This document shows, piece by piece, positions 48,541 through 61,440 of a DNA stretch of 64,000 bases (the stretch's first letter is position 1; the number at the start of each line of letters is the position of its first letter). Origin of the DNA: Coptis chinensis (taxonomy: Eukaryota; Streptophyta; Magnoliopsida; Ranunculales; Ranunculaceae); assembly GCA_015680905.1 (NCBI GenBank), contig CM027380.1, positions 105,429,001 through 105,493,000 on the forward strand. Direction: 5' to 3'. The notes under the pieces are model-generated. The model was not told where the DNA came from, searched no databases, and saw nothing but the letters and a program-made list of their open reading frames with translations. The position numbers and the translations under genes are program-made.

Positions 48541-51500
48541 TCACCTCCACCCCAGGGACTGCCTTATCCCACTGTAAATTAGTCCTAATGACCTCCCAAC
48601 CAAGCAAACCAGAAAGAATGAGATAGCACTACAGATCTTCGAGAAAATGACTCTAACCAAAGGCATTGTGATATCGGAGAACTCAAGAAATAAGCTGAAA
48701 TAATACCTCCTGCATTAAAATAAAAGATGAAAAATAAGTAAGAAAATTCCCTTATTGAATGGAAGTTTAAGTTTTACAATCAAGAACGAAAATATCAAAA
48801 CTATAAGGCTATATGTGAATATATGTATAACACAGCATCTCAAAGTACATTCCAGCATTTAATCCAGTGTGACGAATGAGACTATAAGTCTATAACTCAA
48901 CTTTGTTACTATTGTCTACTCAATCAACAGCTTAAAACAAGATGAGATACATTTATGGCCTCCCAGATTTCTAACAGAAATATGACGCTGGTTCTGTAAA
49001 TGCATCCTATAAACAGTATGCATAACAATATATGGACAATGTCAAGCTGAGAAGGAAAAGTCTTACCACCCATTTAAGGCCCTTAATTCTCTGGTCCGTT
49101 TCACAGGCATGGACAGTGGGCTGATAACCATAAACTGTAATGGCTTAACTACCGGTGTAGCTTTCTTCAGGGTAAGTTTCTTCCACCAAGGAAGTTTATC
49201 TTGTCGGCTTTTGTCTGCTTCCTTTGTAAGTTGGATTTGAAAACTGTACAAATCAAAACGATCCTCATACATCGATACAACTGAATCCATATTTTGATGC
49301 AGCCATTGTTTCAATGCCATCTATTATCAAGACAATGAATCAAATTAAAAATATGGGCAAATGTAGCACAACTATCCGGACAATCCCCAAATAATTATAT
49401 GTGCATGTGCAACACGACATGTGGTAAAATAAAATATAATACACCCCTGGGGTCTGGGGAACTCGTAAAAGAACTGAGGAATTTGCATCAGATTTAAAAA
49501 ATTAAAAATAGAGATACTTTACCTCATTCCGTAATTTCTGAAGTGCTCGCGTTGACAAGGAACACAAATTCAAACCCATGCGATTCATATCACTAGACAT
49601 GTTACTGTCAACGGAAATAAGCTCTAAGTAATTGGTTGTGATTCCATCTGCCAAAGTAATCACCAGATCTTCTAAGATGTCAACCCCATGATGGGCAAGC
49701 AATTTATTATCATAACGGCATCCTGTGCTGGATATAAGGCAGAAAGGAGTCACTGTAAATTGGCAAATGCTTCCAAATGTTGTGGCATGCAAGGAAGATA
49801 TGAAAGTAAGTACCAAAATATCCATTACGAAAGAGAGGAAAATAAAAAGTAAAAAATGAGGCATTCACTAACACAGAAACATTGCCAGACTGTAGTATCA
49901 GATGATGAATGCGCAATGAATATCTAACACATTAAGCACCTACTTTTTGATGTAACAAGGATCTAGAGGAAATACCCGTGAGTAAGAGCACAATATGCTC
50001 TGTTTCTTATAAGAGGGGTAATTGAATTGTCAGATCACTAAACAAAGAAAATGAGGAAAACCCTTTAAAAGCTATATAAAACAATGAATTAAGGTGCAGT
50101 AGTATTTTTTAATAGTTGTCCCTTATTCTTAAAAGCAGATGCCGGTGAAGGTACAGAGTGCAAGAAGTTGCTGGCTGAACATTCAGATTTTCTAACTGAA
50201 AGTTGCTTTAACAAACTATTTGGTTTTCTACTATTATAGTTTCTATGTTGCTACAGAAATGCCATTAAACTAGCAGTCTATGCTAATTGCTCACTGGTAA
50301 TGCTTGCTTGTCGGTGGTAAAAAGTAGCTGATGCTTATTTAAGCAGCCAAAAGTCCAGAACCAACTTTTACAGTCAATTGCACTGACAGCCATATCAAGA
50401 GATTTAAACATGCAAGAACAGCAAAGAGTATACAAGAAAGAAACTTTAACCACAGTTAAAATCACCTGAGAAAGCGAAATCTGAGGAAGTACAATAAATC
50501 GGCATAGAGTTCATCCTTGCCTGACCTTTTAATGTTCTTTGTAATATTGTCATCTTGTTTTAACTTCTGAAGCATCATTAAGAGAATATTCTGGAAATGG
50601 AAAAGAATGAAATTCATTAATAAACTAGCCAGCGTTTTTATTGGGCTAAAAAGTTACATTAATGGTACCTTGTCATGTTTCTTACACTCCAAGTTGAGCT
50701 CCTCTTCCAGCCACGTAACAAATACGGACTGACTAGATATTTGTAAAACTTCTGACGAAGTACCCATCCAGTCACCCCTATCAACAACTTGATGGCTTCC
50801 TGAAATGTTATTGACCTACCAGAAATAAAAATTAGCAGGATCTTAGCAATATGAAAAAAAATTCTAGATGCATTTATAAAAATGATCTGGTTACAGTTAT
50901 AAAAAATTCTACTTTTGGCTGGAGGAAATGCATGTGAATTGCACAACAGCCATTGGCAAGATGTAGCACTGAAGCAGGTAATTATTTTACTTCTCAATAC
51001 AAATTAAAAAAATAACTATTACACCCAGAACTTCATGAAATTTCATAAAATAGTTTGTAATTGAATTTGTTAAGGTGCAATATATTCAATGTTTCAACAC
51101 TGCACACAAAATCTGTCAGTGTGTTACTGTTGGAATCTCTCAAATTTAGGTTTTTAAGACCTGTCAAAGTTCTGAAATTTGTTTATGTAACATACATGAA
51201 GGCCTCCCATGTTATTATTGATTGCTACACTCACTCACTAAAAATGGTTCCAACTTCCCCAATCAGAGTGGGTTTGTGACATATGTTTGAATACGTAAAG
51301 ACTTGAAGAAAAATAAATAATCATATTATATGTCATTTCATATATATCAGCTTTTTCCTGTGTAATGAAACCGGGATTTCATCTCGTAAATTTTCAATAT
51401 TCTTTTCCTAGGTAATGAATTCCCTTTATAATATTAAGCATGTCAAGAATATGAACCTAGACCTGCAATACACTGCTAAGGAAATCATTCCACAATTCTT

Positions 51501-52869
51501 ATTTTTTAAGATTTTCCAGTTTATCCATACAACAAATCAAGTACGATAGTTATTACCAACATACGAACTAGACTAAGCACAGCAATGCTAACGATGATAT
51601 AAGCAGATGGTAGAGGCAGTGCCTGCCTCTTTCTCAAGTCTCTGCAAGGTCGTCCAAAGTAACCGCAACCTAGGACCGTCAGCAACCGCATACAAACTCA
51701 AAGGACACTTAGTGCTATAATCTCCACTTTCAACCACTCTACTCTCCAAACCCCCATCTTGTTTAGCAGCATCAAGAGCACCCAAAAGTTTACTTTTAAC
51801 TTCAGCCCAAGCATACTCCACATTTACCTGTTGATCACTCCTCCCAGCACTGCAAATAAAAACAACTAGCTAAACTTTAATTTTCATGCCAGACTCAAAC
51901 GAAACATTTAATTTGTGGTTACCAAACCATTCAAAAATATGCATGTCATGCTTTTACCACAGAAAATTGAAAATATGCTCACCCTTACCTACCAGAAGAA
52001 GAACGTGAAGATGCAGCATCCAGATCTGACACCTTTTCAGGTTTCAAGTAAGCATTCTCCGGGGGTACTACTCCAGCAATATACGCGAGGACTATACTGA
52101 ACATCATAAGTGCTTGATCAAGAACAGGTACCCAGTTTGGGACTGTTGCATTGTCGGGACTTATCAGAGTCCCAAAGCAACAACACCTCATTGAACTATC
52201 CTTGAGGTTCGCACTTCTTTCCAATATCGTGGAAATATGGGCATTGAAATCACAGACTAGCGGTGCGGAAACCAGAACTTTTGAACTCCCATAGCATTGC
52301 TTTTTAAAGCCTCTGAAACAAAAATGTCCTAATTATTTCAAAATTTTAAAACTATTTCCACTTCTCTGTTCTGAAAAACTAAAGTTTCTGAAATTTTAAA
52401 GAAAGTTATTATAATCAAATAGAATGATCCAGTCATGAGTCACTGCATACAAGTACCATACAAAACAAAATCTGCAATCCTGTAATTTGTATAACCATGT
52501 CTACGACTTTGCTTCGAGACCATATTAAGAATTCTAATTTAGCTGTTACATTAACAATATAGTCCCTAAGTTAGACTGACATGGATACGTGTGTCCATAT
52601 CCGACACAAATATGAAGTGTATATCACATACAATATGTGTCCGTGGTGTGCCCAATACGGACAAGTAGATACGTATCCGACACGGATAATTTTTACAATA
52701 TGGTGTGTCATGACTCCATGGAGATACAAAAATTTCATTCAGTAGGAAAAGGAAAATACCTTTGTACAATTCTGAGACATACAGTCCTTGGAACAAAGTG
52801 GCTAAGTTTATAGAAGCTTCTCGGTAACTGTAACTTGGCACAAGATGGTATAGTTGCCTGTTCTGCCAT
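48541..52869 (-). CDS. Plant-specific protein of unknown function, probably plastid-targeted, eight exons
   Basis: Exons, 5' to 3': 52760-52869, 51989-52312, 51627-51849, 50669-50815, 50466-50590, 49523-49727, 49067-49320, 48541-48709. All phases agree, giving 518 residues. The N-terminus (MAEQATIPSCAKLQLPRSFY, then Lys/Arg- and Ser-rich) resembles a transit peptide. A hydrophobic segment with MMFSIVLAYIAGVVPPE lies near residues 105-125. The middle is soluble and charged (EYAWAEVKSKLLGALDAAKQ; TWLEEELNLECKKHDK; HHGVDILEDLVITLADGI). After a basic WWKKLTLKKATP, the C-terminus ends in hydrophobic stretches (VRVIFSKICSAISFFLVCLVG) and GIRQSLGWR. I recognise the overall pattern as a conserved plant protein but cannot name a function. 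Intron 3 has a GC donor. A uORF precedes the start. No break seen. Confidence 0.85.
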
Positions 52870-52879
52870 TTGACAAAGA

Positions 52880-52954
52880 CTAATGTTCCGCGCAGCAATA
52901 TATATTCTCTCTAGTAATGGAATGGTAGATGATATAGCAACTCTGAACTAACAT
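52880..52954 (-). promoter_or_regulatory. Upstream ORF (24 codons) in the leader of the unknown-function gene
   Basis: Reverse strand: an ATG just after a likely 3' splice site (CTGCAG) opens a frame of 24 codons that stops 10 bases before the main start codon. If the mature leader includes it, it would reduce translation of the main frame. A likely non-coding first exon lies at about 53205-53340, ending at a GT donor near 53201-53206. Confidence 0.45.
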
Positions 52955-53204
52955 TTTAACTTCTGCAGAACAGCAGTTATATGAGTTTTCAATTCAACAA
53001 ACATGTGGTGGGCAAACCAAAAACTCCTTCTAATAAACCAATGTTCAGAAATTCCAAATGTCAACACACACACACATTATATTTTCTATAGTGGTACAAT
53101 GAAACAACAACATTAGAAACATAATGACACATAAGCTAACATATGAATAAAGCAATTGAGGAAGGGGAAATAAATAGTAAATAAGAAAAGGTGGGTTTAC
53201 CTTT

Positions 53205-53460
53205 GAAATGGAGAAACTCCACCAGAGTGTTTTTTTTTTTTAATTATTATTATTATTATTTATAAGGAGGGAAAAGAGGATCGGATTTGTGCGTCTCTTG
53301 TTTCATCTCCCCATTTCTCTCTTTGTTGTTTTCTTCCACTCTCTCTTTTTTGAAAAATGGGCTGGACCTGGATCAGGATAGCTATCCAGGCCCATTCGAT
53401 ATAAACCGGACTAAACTGAATGTATAGGTGTTCACACGTGGGACTATTTTAGAGAGTTTA
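53205..53460. promoter_or_regulatory. Promoter side and first leader exon of the unknown-function gene
   Basis: Contains a probable non-coding first exon on the reverse strand (up to about 53340), an ATT microsatellite at 53242-53260, and upstream sequence. The divergent + strand region with a leader-like CT-rich segment (53780-53890) starts only about 0.5 kb away. Confidence 0.4.
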
Positions 53461-53464
53461 TATA

Positions 53465-53760
53465 TCTCTATTAGTATAGTATACCATAATTAATATGGAC
53501 CTTTAAATTAGACTAACTTTTTTTCTACCATGAAATGCCCTTAATAAAAAATTAAAATCAATTATTTAATGCCTTTAAAAAAGACTATTTAGTCATTTCA
53601 AATTTTACTACCATTTATACCCTTAAGATTATATAGTAATCTAAAGATGTATGTGTAAATTCAAGTCGGAAATCAACTACACGCCACTATTCAATTGTAC
53701 GCTATTTATTTATTACTCATAAATAAATATAAATATAAATATAAATAATGGCTTTAATTA
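53465..53760 (+). mobile_element. Putative Helitron-type 5' end upstream of the captured exons
   Basis: Begins TCTCTATTAGTATAGTATAC after an A, resembling the TC-start of plant Helitrons, and continues as AT-rich sequence. No matching CTRR end with a 3' hairpin was found, so length and identity are open. Confidence 0.3.
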
Positions 53761-54743
53761 CCATAAATACAAATCCTTTATTCCTTTCTCTTTCCGTCTT
53801 CCTCTCCATCTCTCTCCATCTCTGCCCACTAAAAAAGAATCAAAAGGAAAAAAAGAAAATCAAAATCAAAATTTCTCCTCTTCAAAAACTCAGGTTCTAA
53901 TTTTCTGTACTCATCAAATTTTGATTTGTTAGTTCTCAAATGTTCAATAATTCTTTTGTGTCAAATCAGATTTTTATTGGATTGTTGGAGCATCGAGATG
54001 TAAGTTTAGTATATGTTCGTGGGAAGCACTTGACTTCCTGTTCTGAGATCATTTGGTGGAAGGTTCCTTGCATTTAGAAGAAAGCTTTTGTGCTGTAGTG
54101 GAGTAAAATTGTTATTCTTCACCGATTGAAAGATTGGAAATTATGTTGCAAAGGAAACCTTAAAAAAATTCGGTAACTTCCTTGATCAGAGAACATTGTC
54201 AAGCCTTATAATGAAGTTCATTTGTCATTTTTGGCTATGATGATTTACTAGCAATTTTCTGCAATTTTAGAACTGTTTCTGAGATAAAACGTTAATGTAC
54301 AACACGTATTATACAAAGTCAGAAATCATAAGCCCTGCCCATCCCACTTCCGTATATCGAGTTACAAACGAGATTAGTGTTGAGTAAATTACTGAATCAC
54401 TTTTTCATGAGATGGGTTTTTTTTTTGCATTATTTCCTTCGTGTGTTTGTAATTGACTTTTTTGGGTTTGTAGTATAATAGCTGATACCACACCATCGAC
54501 TGGAATCATTTCTTAAGTTTCTACATGTGGATGTTGTAATTCCTCTTAGCACAGAAACAATGTTCTACACGATAGAGATCAGACCCTAGCATGTTAGTAA
54601 AATTTAATTTGTCAATTGATTATTTTAGAATTTAAAATAGATACTAAGGGCAGTGTGGTCCTTTCTATCTTACAGAATCTTAAGTTTGAAGTGTGATTCA
54701 CATCTGACTGCTTACTGAAATTTCTTGGTCTTTGGTTCCACAG

Positions 54744-54937
54744 GTGCTGTTTTTGTTGTATGCCTGCTAATCACATACAGGTGTGTATACTTCTTCTTTA
54801 CCTTGCATTATTTTTTAATCTATGATAAACTGAGAGTTGAGGAAGTGATGTTCTCTTTGCTTTCAATTTTAAATCGCAGTTTATGGAGTTCGGCTATCAT
54901 TTTATTTGTCTTGGCAATGATGGTTGTGGATCTTATG
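54744..54937 (+). pseudogene. Two exons of an NPC1-type sterol transporter gene
   Basis: Exon a 54744-54780 (GAVFVVCLLITY...) and exon b 54880-54937 (LWSSAIILFVLAMMVVDLM) each have good AG acceptors and GT donors and join in phase (AG plus T gives Ser). Together they match a membrane segment of plant NPC1 (Niemann-Pick C1 family), in the C-terminal Patched-like region. All other NPC1 exons, dozens in the full gene, are absent. No stop or frameshift lies inside the two exons. It is an isolated fragment, not a working gene. Identification rests on my recall of the plant family. Confidence 0.7.
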
Positions 54938-55688
54938 GTAGGTTTAATTTCTCTAGCTATGTGCATCCTTCTATGCTTCTGTTTTAATTTTCGATGCCGA
55001 AACAACTGTTTTATGTCATATCTTGGCAATGCAACTCACACTTGTGTAAGTTAGAAATTTTAGTATGTTCATGATGGCTGGTACACACATTTGAGCCACA
55101 TTAATCGCCTAATGGGTTTCAGATCTTAAAGAAGCAGCATCTTATCACCAATTTCTCATCTTTAAATGCTACTGCTAAATATGCTAAACAATCTAGATCG
55201 GTTCTGATAGAGCACCTATGCTAAACAATACATATATATTAAACTAACTCATATATACATATATTTATAATTAATTTTAAAAATACCATATCTTACGATA
55301 CACGATACGATATGCAAAAAATGGAAAATGATATATTATGATTTGACAACGTACTATGCTCTCCTCCATTAAGTTCGTAAGATATAAGAAAATTTGGTGT
55401 GTCGCATGTTTTGTGCAATCTACCTTTTTGCTTTTCATTAAATTCACATCTTGATACATTTAATTTTTTTTTAGTTTTGTTTTCTCTTTGAGATATAAGT
55501 GACTTAATTTTCAAATCTAACCTCAAGGGTGCCAACTTTTGCCATAATAGAAAGTCACGACATTCCCAATTTGTGAAGGGTTCATTGTTCTATTTGTATA
55601 TGATCTCTGTCTTGGTTTCGAATGTTATTTATCTCTTTCTGTTTGATTATGGTGGACTATTCTAACAATTGACCTTTGCCTCTTGCAG

Positions 55689-55906
55689 CAAAGAACCTTA
55701 TACTTGCTGGCGTCAAATCTGAGACATTGCATGACGAAGGAACAGTGGAATTATGGGATTTGTCCAGCAATTTCATCTTCTCTGAGGTTGATGTGGGAAA
55801 GAATCGGGCACTGGCTTCTGTGCAGAAGCTTCAGGAACTGAATAACGCTATTTTAGTTTCCACCAATACAACCAAATTAACCAAGGAACTACTTTCCAAC
55901 TTTCAG
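55689..55906 (+). pseudogene. One exon of a ubiquitin-activating enzyme E1 (UBA1) gene
   Basis: 218 bases with AG acceptor (TCTTGCAG) and GT donor; the frame is fully open and encodes (A)[49 protein letters not shown] and TKELLSNFQ. This is the part of the N-terminal inactive adenylation domain just after the GxGxxG motif of E1, and its ends coincide with exon borders I expect in plant E1 genes. Neither the exon before (ending GLGAEI) nor the next (beginning with the VVFTDI segment) is found nearby. Substitutions such as SETLHD for SVTLHD suggest relaxed constraint. E1 activates ubiquitin with ATP; this fragment cannot. Confidence 0.85.
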
Positions 55907-56513
55907 GTATTTCTTCCGCGTCTTCTCCTATTGTTGTATCTCTTGATGGCTCAGGTCAGCCTTCCATATATAATAAACTTAGCACAAGCGCTTGAGAGTT
56001 AAATTGTATACATTCTCACTTGAACCCAGAAATTTGAAGGAACTGAACTTCTAAGCTGCGTTTCTCTTTCTATATAATTCATGACATTTTTCATATGCTT
56101 ATCACTTGCACAAATCCAATAAATTTTGTTATATAGTAAACTTGCAACTGAAGTGCTTGAAGTCAAATTGGATGCCTTTGTACTTGAACAATATATTAAA
56201 GGACCCAAAATGTTTCGATGCATTCTTTAGAAAAAAATTTCATAGTTAACGGATGTGCTTATCACACATAATTTCATTACTTTAGTGCTTTGTTGGCTTT
56301 GTTTGATTTTTGCTCAGCTGCATATTGCAACGTGTTCTTTTGTCCCGGAACACTCTACACATTAGTGTTTGATAAAGATATTGATTCTTGTGGCTTTCAA
56401 CTCATTGCACTTCTTTAAAGATACATTACCAATGGTGCTTGGTATGTCTCACGAATTTGTTCAGAGTCTCCTACACCACTAACACTAAATCACAAGCTAA
56501 CAAGTTCTCCTAG

Positions 56514-56845
56514 GCAGTGTTTAAAGAAGTGCATCTAAGCCTTAGAGGTGCTTGAAGCTTAAGCCTTAATATTTTTTTTTTTTAAAATGGATGAAAAATG
56601 GACATTGATGATGGAAGTTTGGGATTCTAATAGAATGAGATGTTTTAATGCTCAAAACATAATCTAATAGTGAGTTTTTAATCTTTAAAGAAGTTATGAG
56701 GGGTTAAATTTTCAAAAAAATCAAAGAAAAAAAGTAATAAGAATATGTGTGAGGCTTAAGCAGTTAACCATGAATGCTTAAACCTATAAGAGGCTTAAAG
56801 GCGCCTTGAGGCATAAACCTCGCATGCATTTTAAAACCTTACTCC
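56514..56845. mobile_element. Probable nonautonomous MITE remnant
   Basis: Begins around TAGGCAGTGTTTAAAGAAG and ends in GCATGCATTTTAAAACCTT, with GCTTAAGCC/GGCTTAAGC and AGGCGCC motifs mirrored between the halves. The texture is that of common plant MITEs with TTTAAA-type ends. Target duplication not clear, so boundaries are approximate. Confidence 0.4.
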
Positions 56846-59133
<2,288 letters not shown>

Positions 59134-59277
59134 TAGAGTTAAGTTTTTGTCTGATTGGGTCTCATTTGACAAGCATATTGAAAGTAAGCAGCTCTGTGTA
59201 TAATATGAGTTATAAACTGAGGTATGCCAACTAAAAGTTTATCTCTAAAAACTGACATCTATAATTGAATCCTTTTT

Positions 59278-59560
59278 CACTACTACAGAATGACACATAT
59301 ACCACGGTCAATAAGAACGTTTATACCACGGTTCTTCCAAAAACCGTGGGAAATACTTATATACCACTGTGGAAATTTCTTTGGTCATTGGTTTACTAGT
59401 ATATGCCACAGTTACATGAAAACCGTGGGATAAGTTGGGCCATATACCATGGTTAGTTTTTTTTCAGCATGAGAGTACTCCACATCCCCACTACCTTAAA
59501 CATAAACAGTGGTATATAAATTTTCCACTTTCTACCGTGGTTTATGACTTCTTTATATCT
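59278..59560. mobile_element. CACTA-like transposon end with subterminal repeats
   Basis: Starts CACTACTACAGAATGACAC, like the terminal inverted repeats of plant En/Spm (CACTA) elements. It is followed by at least seven short repeats of ATACCACGGTT or its complement AACCGTGGGA in both orientations, typical of CACTA subterminal regions. The other end and a transposase were not found. Confidence 0.6.
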
Positions 59561-59672
59561 TATCTTATCTTATATATAATGGGAAAACTAGCCCCCGTTT
59601 ATTAGTTCCCGTATCTTTGGTTTTAACCCAAACTTTTAAATTACAAGGGTACCCAAAAGTTTCACCCAAAAA
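59536..59672 (+). repeat. Direct repeat, copy 1
   Basis: About 137 bp that recur at 61305-61440 in the same orientation. Shared landmarks are TTTCTACCGTGGTTTATGAC, TATATAATGGGAAAAC, GCCCCCGTTTATTAGT and GGGTACCCAAAAGTTTCACC. Copy 1 has an extra TCTTATCTTA. The start mixes a CACTA-type subterminal motif with a Helitron-like TCTTAT start. Confidence 0.8.
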
Positions 59673-61304
59673 AAATTGGACAGTTTTAAGTTGAAGGGTA
59701 TGTTTGTCATTCAACAACTATTTTCTTTTTTTTTTGCTCTTCATAGAAAGGGCATTTTAGTAAGTTTATCTATTCCCCAACTAAAAATCACAGTCACGTC
59801 GTTTCACCTATTTCCCCCAAATAACTGTTCGTCTTCGCTATTCTCTCCCAAAAAAATTTGAATCTCCTACAATAATGACCAATCACCCCTCTTTCAGATC
59901 TTTCTATCTCCGGCTGCTATAGAAGAAAAAAAAAAAGACGTCTTTCAATCCCTCGATGATTTCTCTATCTTCGTTATAGTATCCTCTCTCCCGGCCCTCA
60001 TTTTTTTTCCTACGAATTGTTACCAACGTTTAATACTTTGCAACCGCAATGGATGAGGTTAGTTTGATGATTTATTTTTTCTTAAAGTTTCTTAATCAAA
60101 TTCTAATTCACTGAATTCCTAATTTGTTATTATTTGTTTCCAATTTGTAGGCAATCCTTCTTCATAAACCGGTGCGCTCCTTTCTATTGTACATTTACCC
60201 CATTTTTATTTCCTTTTCATTTTCCATCGAGAAAATCCATCTGAATAATTCATCGCCATAACATATGAAAAAAAAATGTTCGTCTTCTCCATTCTCGACT
60301 ATCCATAAAAAAAAAAAAAAAAAAGTAATCTTCACTAAACGGACAAAACCGAACAACCCGCTTTAAGGTGTCGTTCCTATAAAAGATTGTTCCACATACT
60401 TAAATTGATCTTTCCCATTTTGCCTTGATATGACAAAGCTTGGTACCTCAAAAAAGAGTGAACTAGGTGTTTCATTCTTGCCTCACTCTTCTCTATTTCT
60501 CTCGCACTACATAGCTACTCATCACGCGTGTCAATTGTCGAGTTATTTTTCCCTTATGAAAACCACTATTACATCTTTTATTTTGTTCTCATTTTCGAAC
60601 ATCTCAAGTTACTCGGATGGGTTACTAATTAAGTAGTTAATCAGATCGGGGAAGGAGCGTTCGACAACTGTGAAGGCAGAGCGCATCTACTGCGATGGTT
60701 TTCTTTATAAGCCCACACGTTACATTTCATGCCATGTTGTTGGTGATGCTTTCGCCATTGGCATCTCATTAGCTTGCTTTCTTCGTTTCTTATGCTAAAG
60801 ATTGAAAGAGGTGGTACATTAATTTTCTCTCTGGTATTTTAATTTCTTAGTTTGTAATTTCACTTTTCCTTATATTTTTCCTAATTTCTTTTCTCCTAGA
60901 TCATCAAACCGTTACGTGATTCGTTTCCATTTTACATGATTATATATGTTATGTGATTCTATTTGTTCTTATTTTGTTTTTATCGTTTCGCAGTGTTTCA
61001 CACGTTGGTTGATTTACTACCTAGAACACCCACATTTGCTTTGCCATTGCATTAATTTTATCGATGTCATTATTCCGTGTTACTGTCCTATTTTAAGTTT
61101 TAATTTTTTTGGTATTTAGTTCTTCCTCCTACATTCTTTCCAACCATTAATTTGAAATTTGAAATTTATTTGTGTTTATTACTGTTTTTAATTTTCAGCA
61201 TCCCATAGACAAACTCTCCCCACGTTCACACATCCTACGGGTATGCGCATTACCGTCTTTCAGCGTCAGGCTAAATACACATAAGTTTAGGTAATTTTTC
61301 ACTT
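59673..61304. other. Transposon-like AT-rich stretch between the direct repeats
   Basis: Contains leader-like CT-rich segments and a small intron-like stretch (GT near 60059, TTTGTAG near 60150), but no protein family recognised. An 18-base A run lies at 60307-60324. Confidence 0.35.
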
Positions 61305-61440
61305 TCTACCGTGGTTTATGACTTCTTTATATCTTATTTTATATATAATGGGAAAACTTGCCCCCGTTTATTAGTTTCTATATTCTCCATTTTAAACCAA
61401 TCTTTTAAATCAAAAGGGTACCCAAAAGTTTCACCCCCCA
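61305..61440 (+). repeat. Direct repeat, copy 2
   Basis: Second copy of 59536-59672 in the same orientation, about 1.77 kb downstream, differing by a small deletion and scattered substitutions. Confidence 0.8.
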
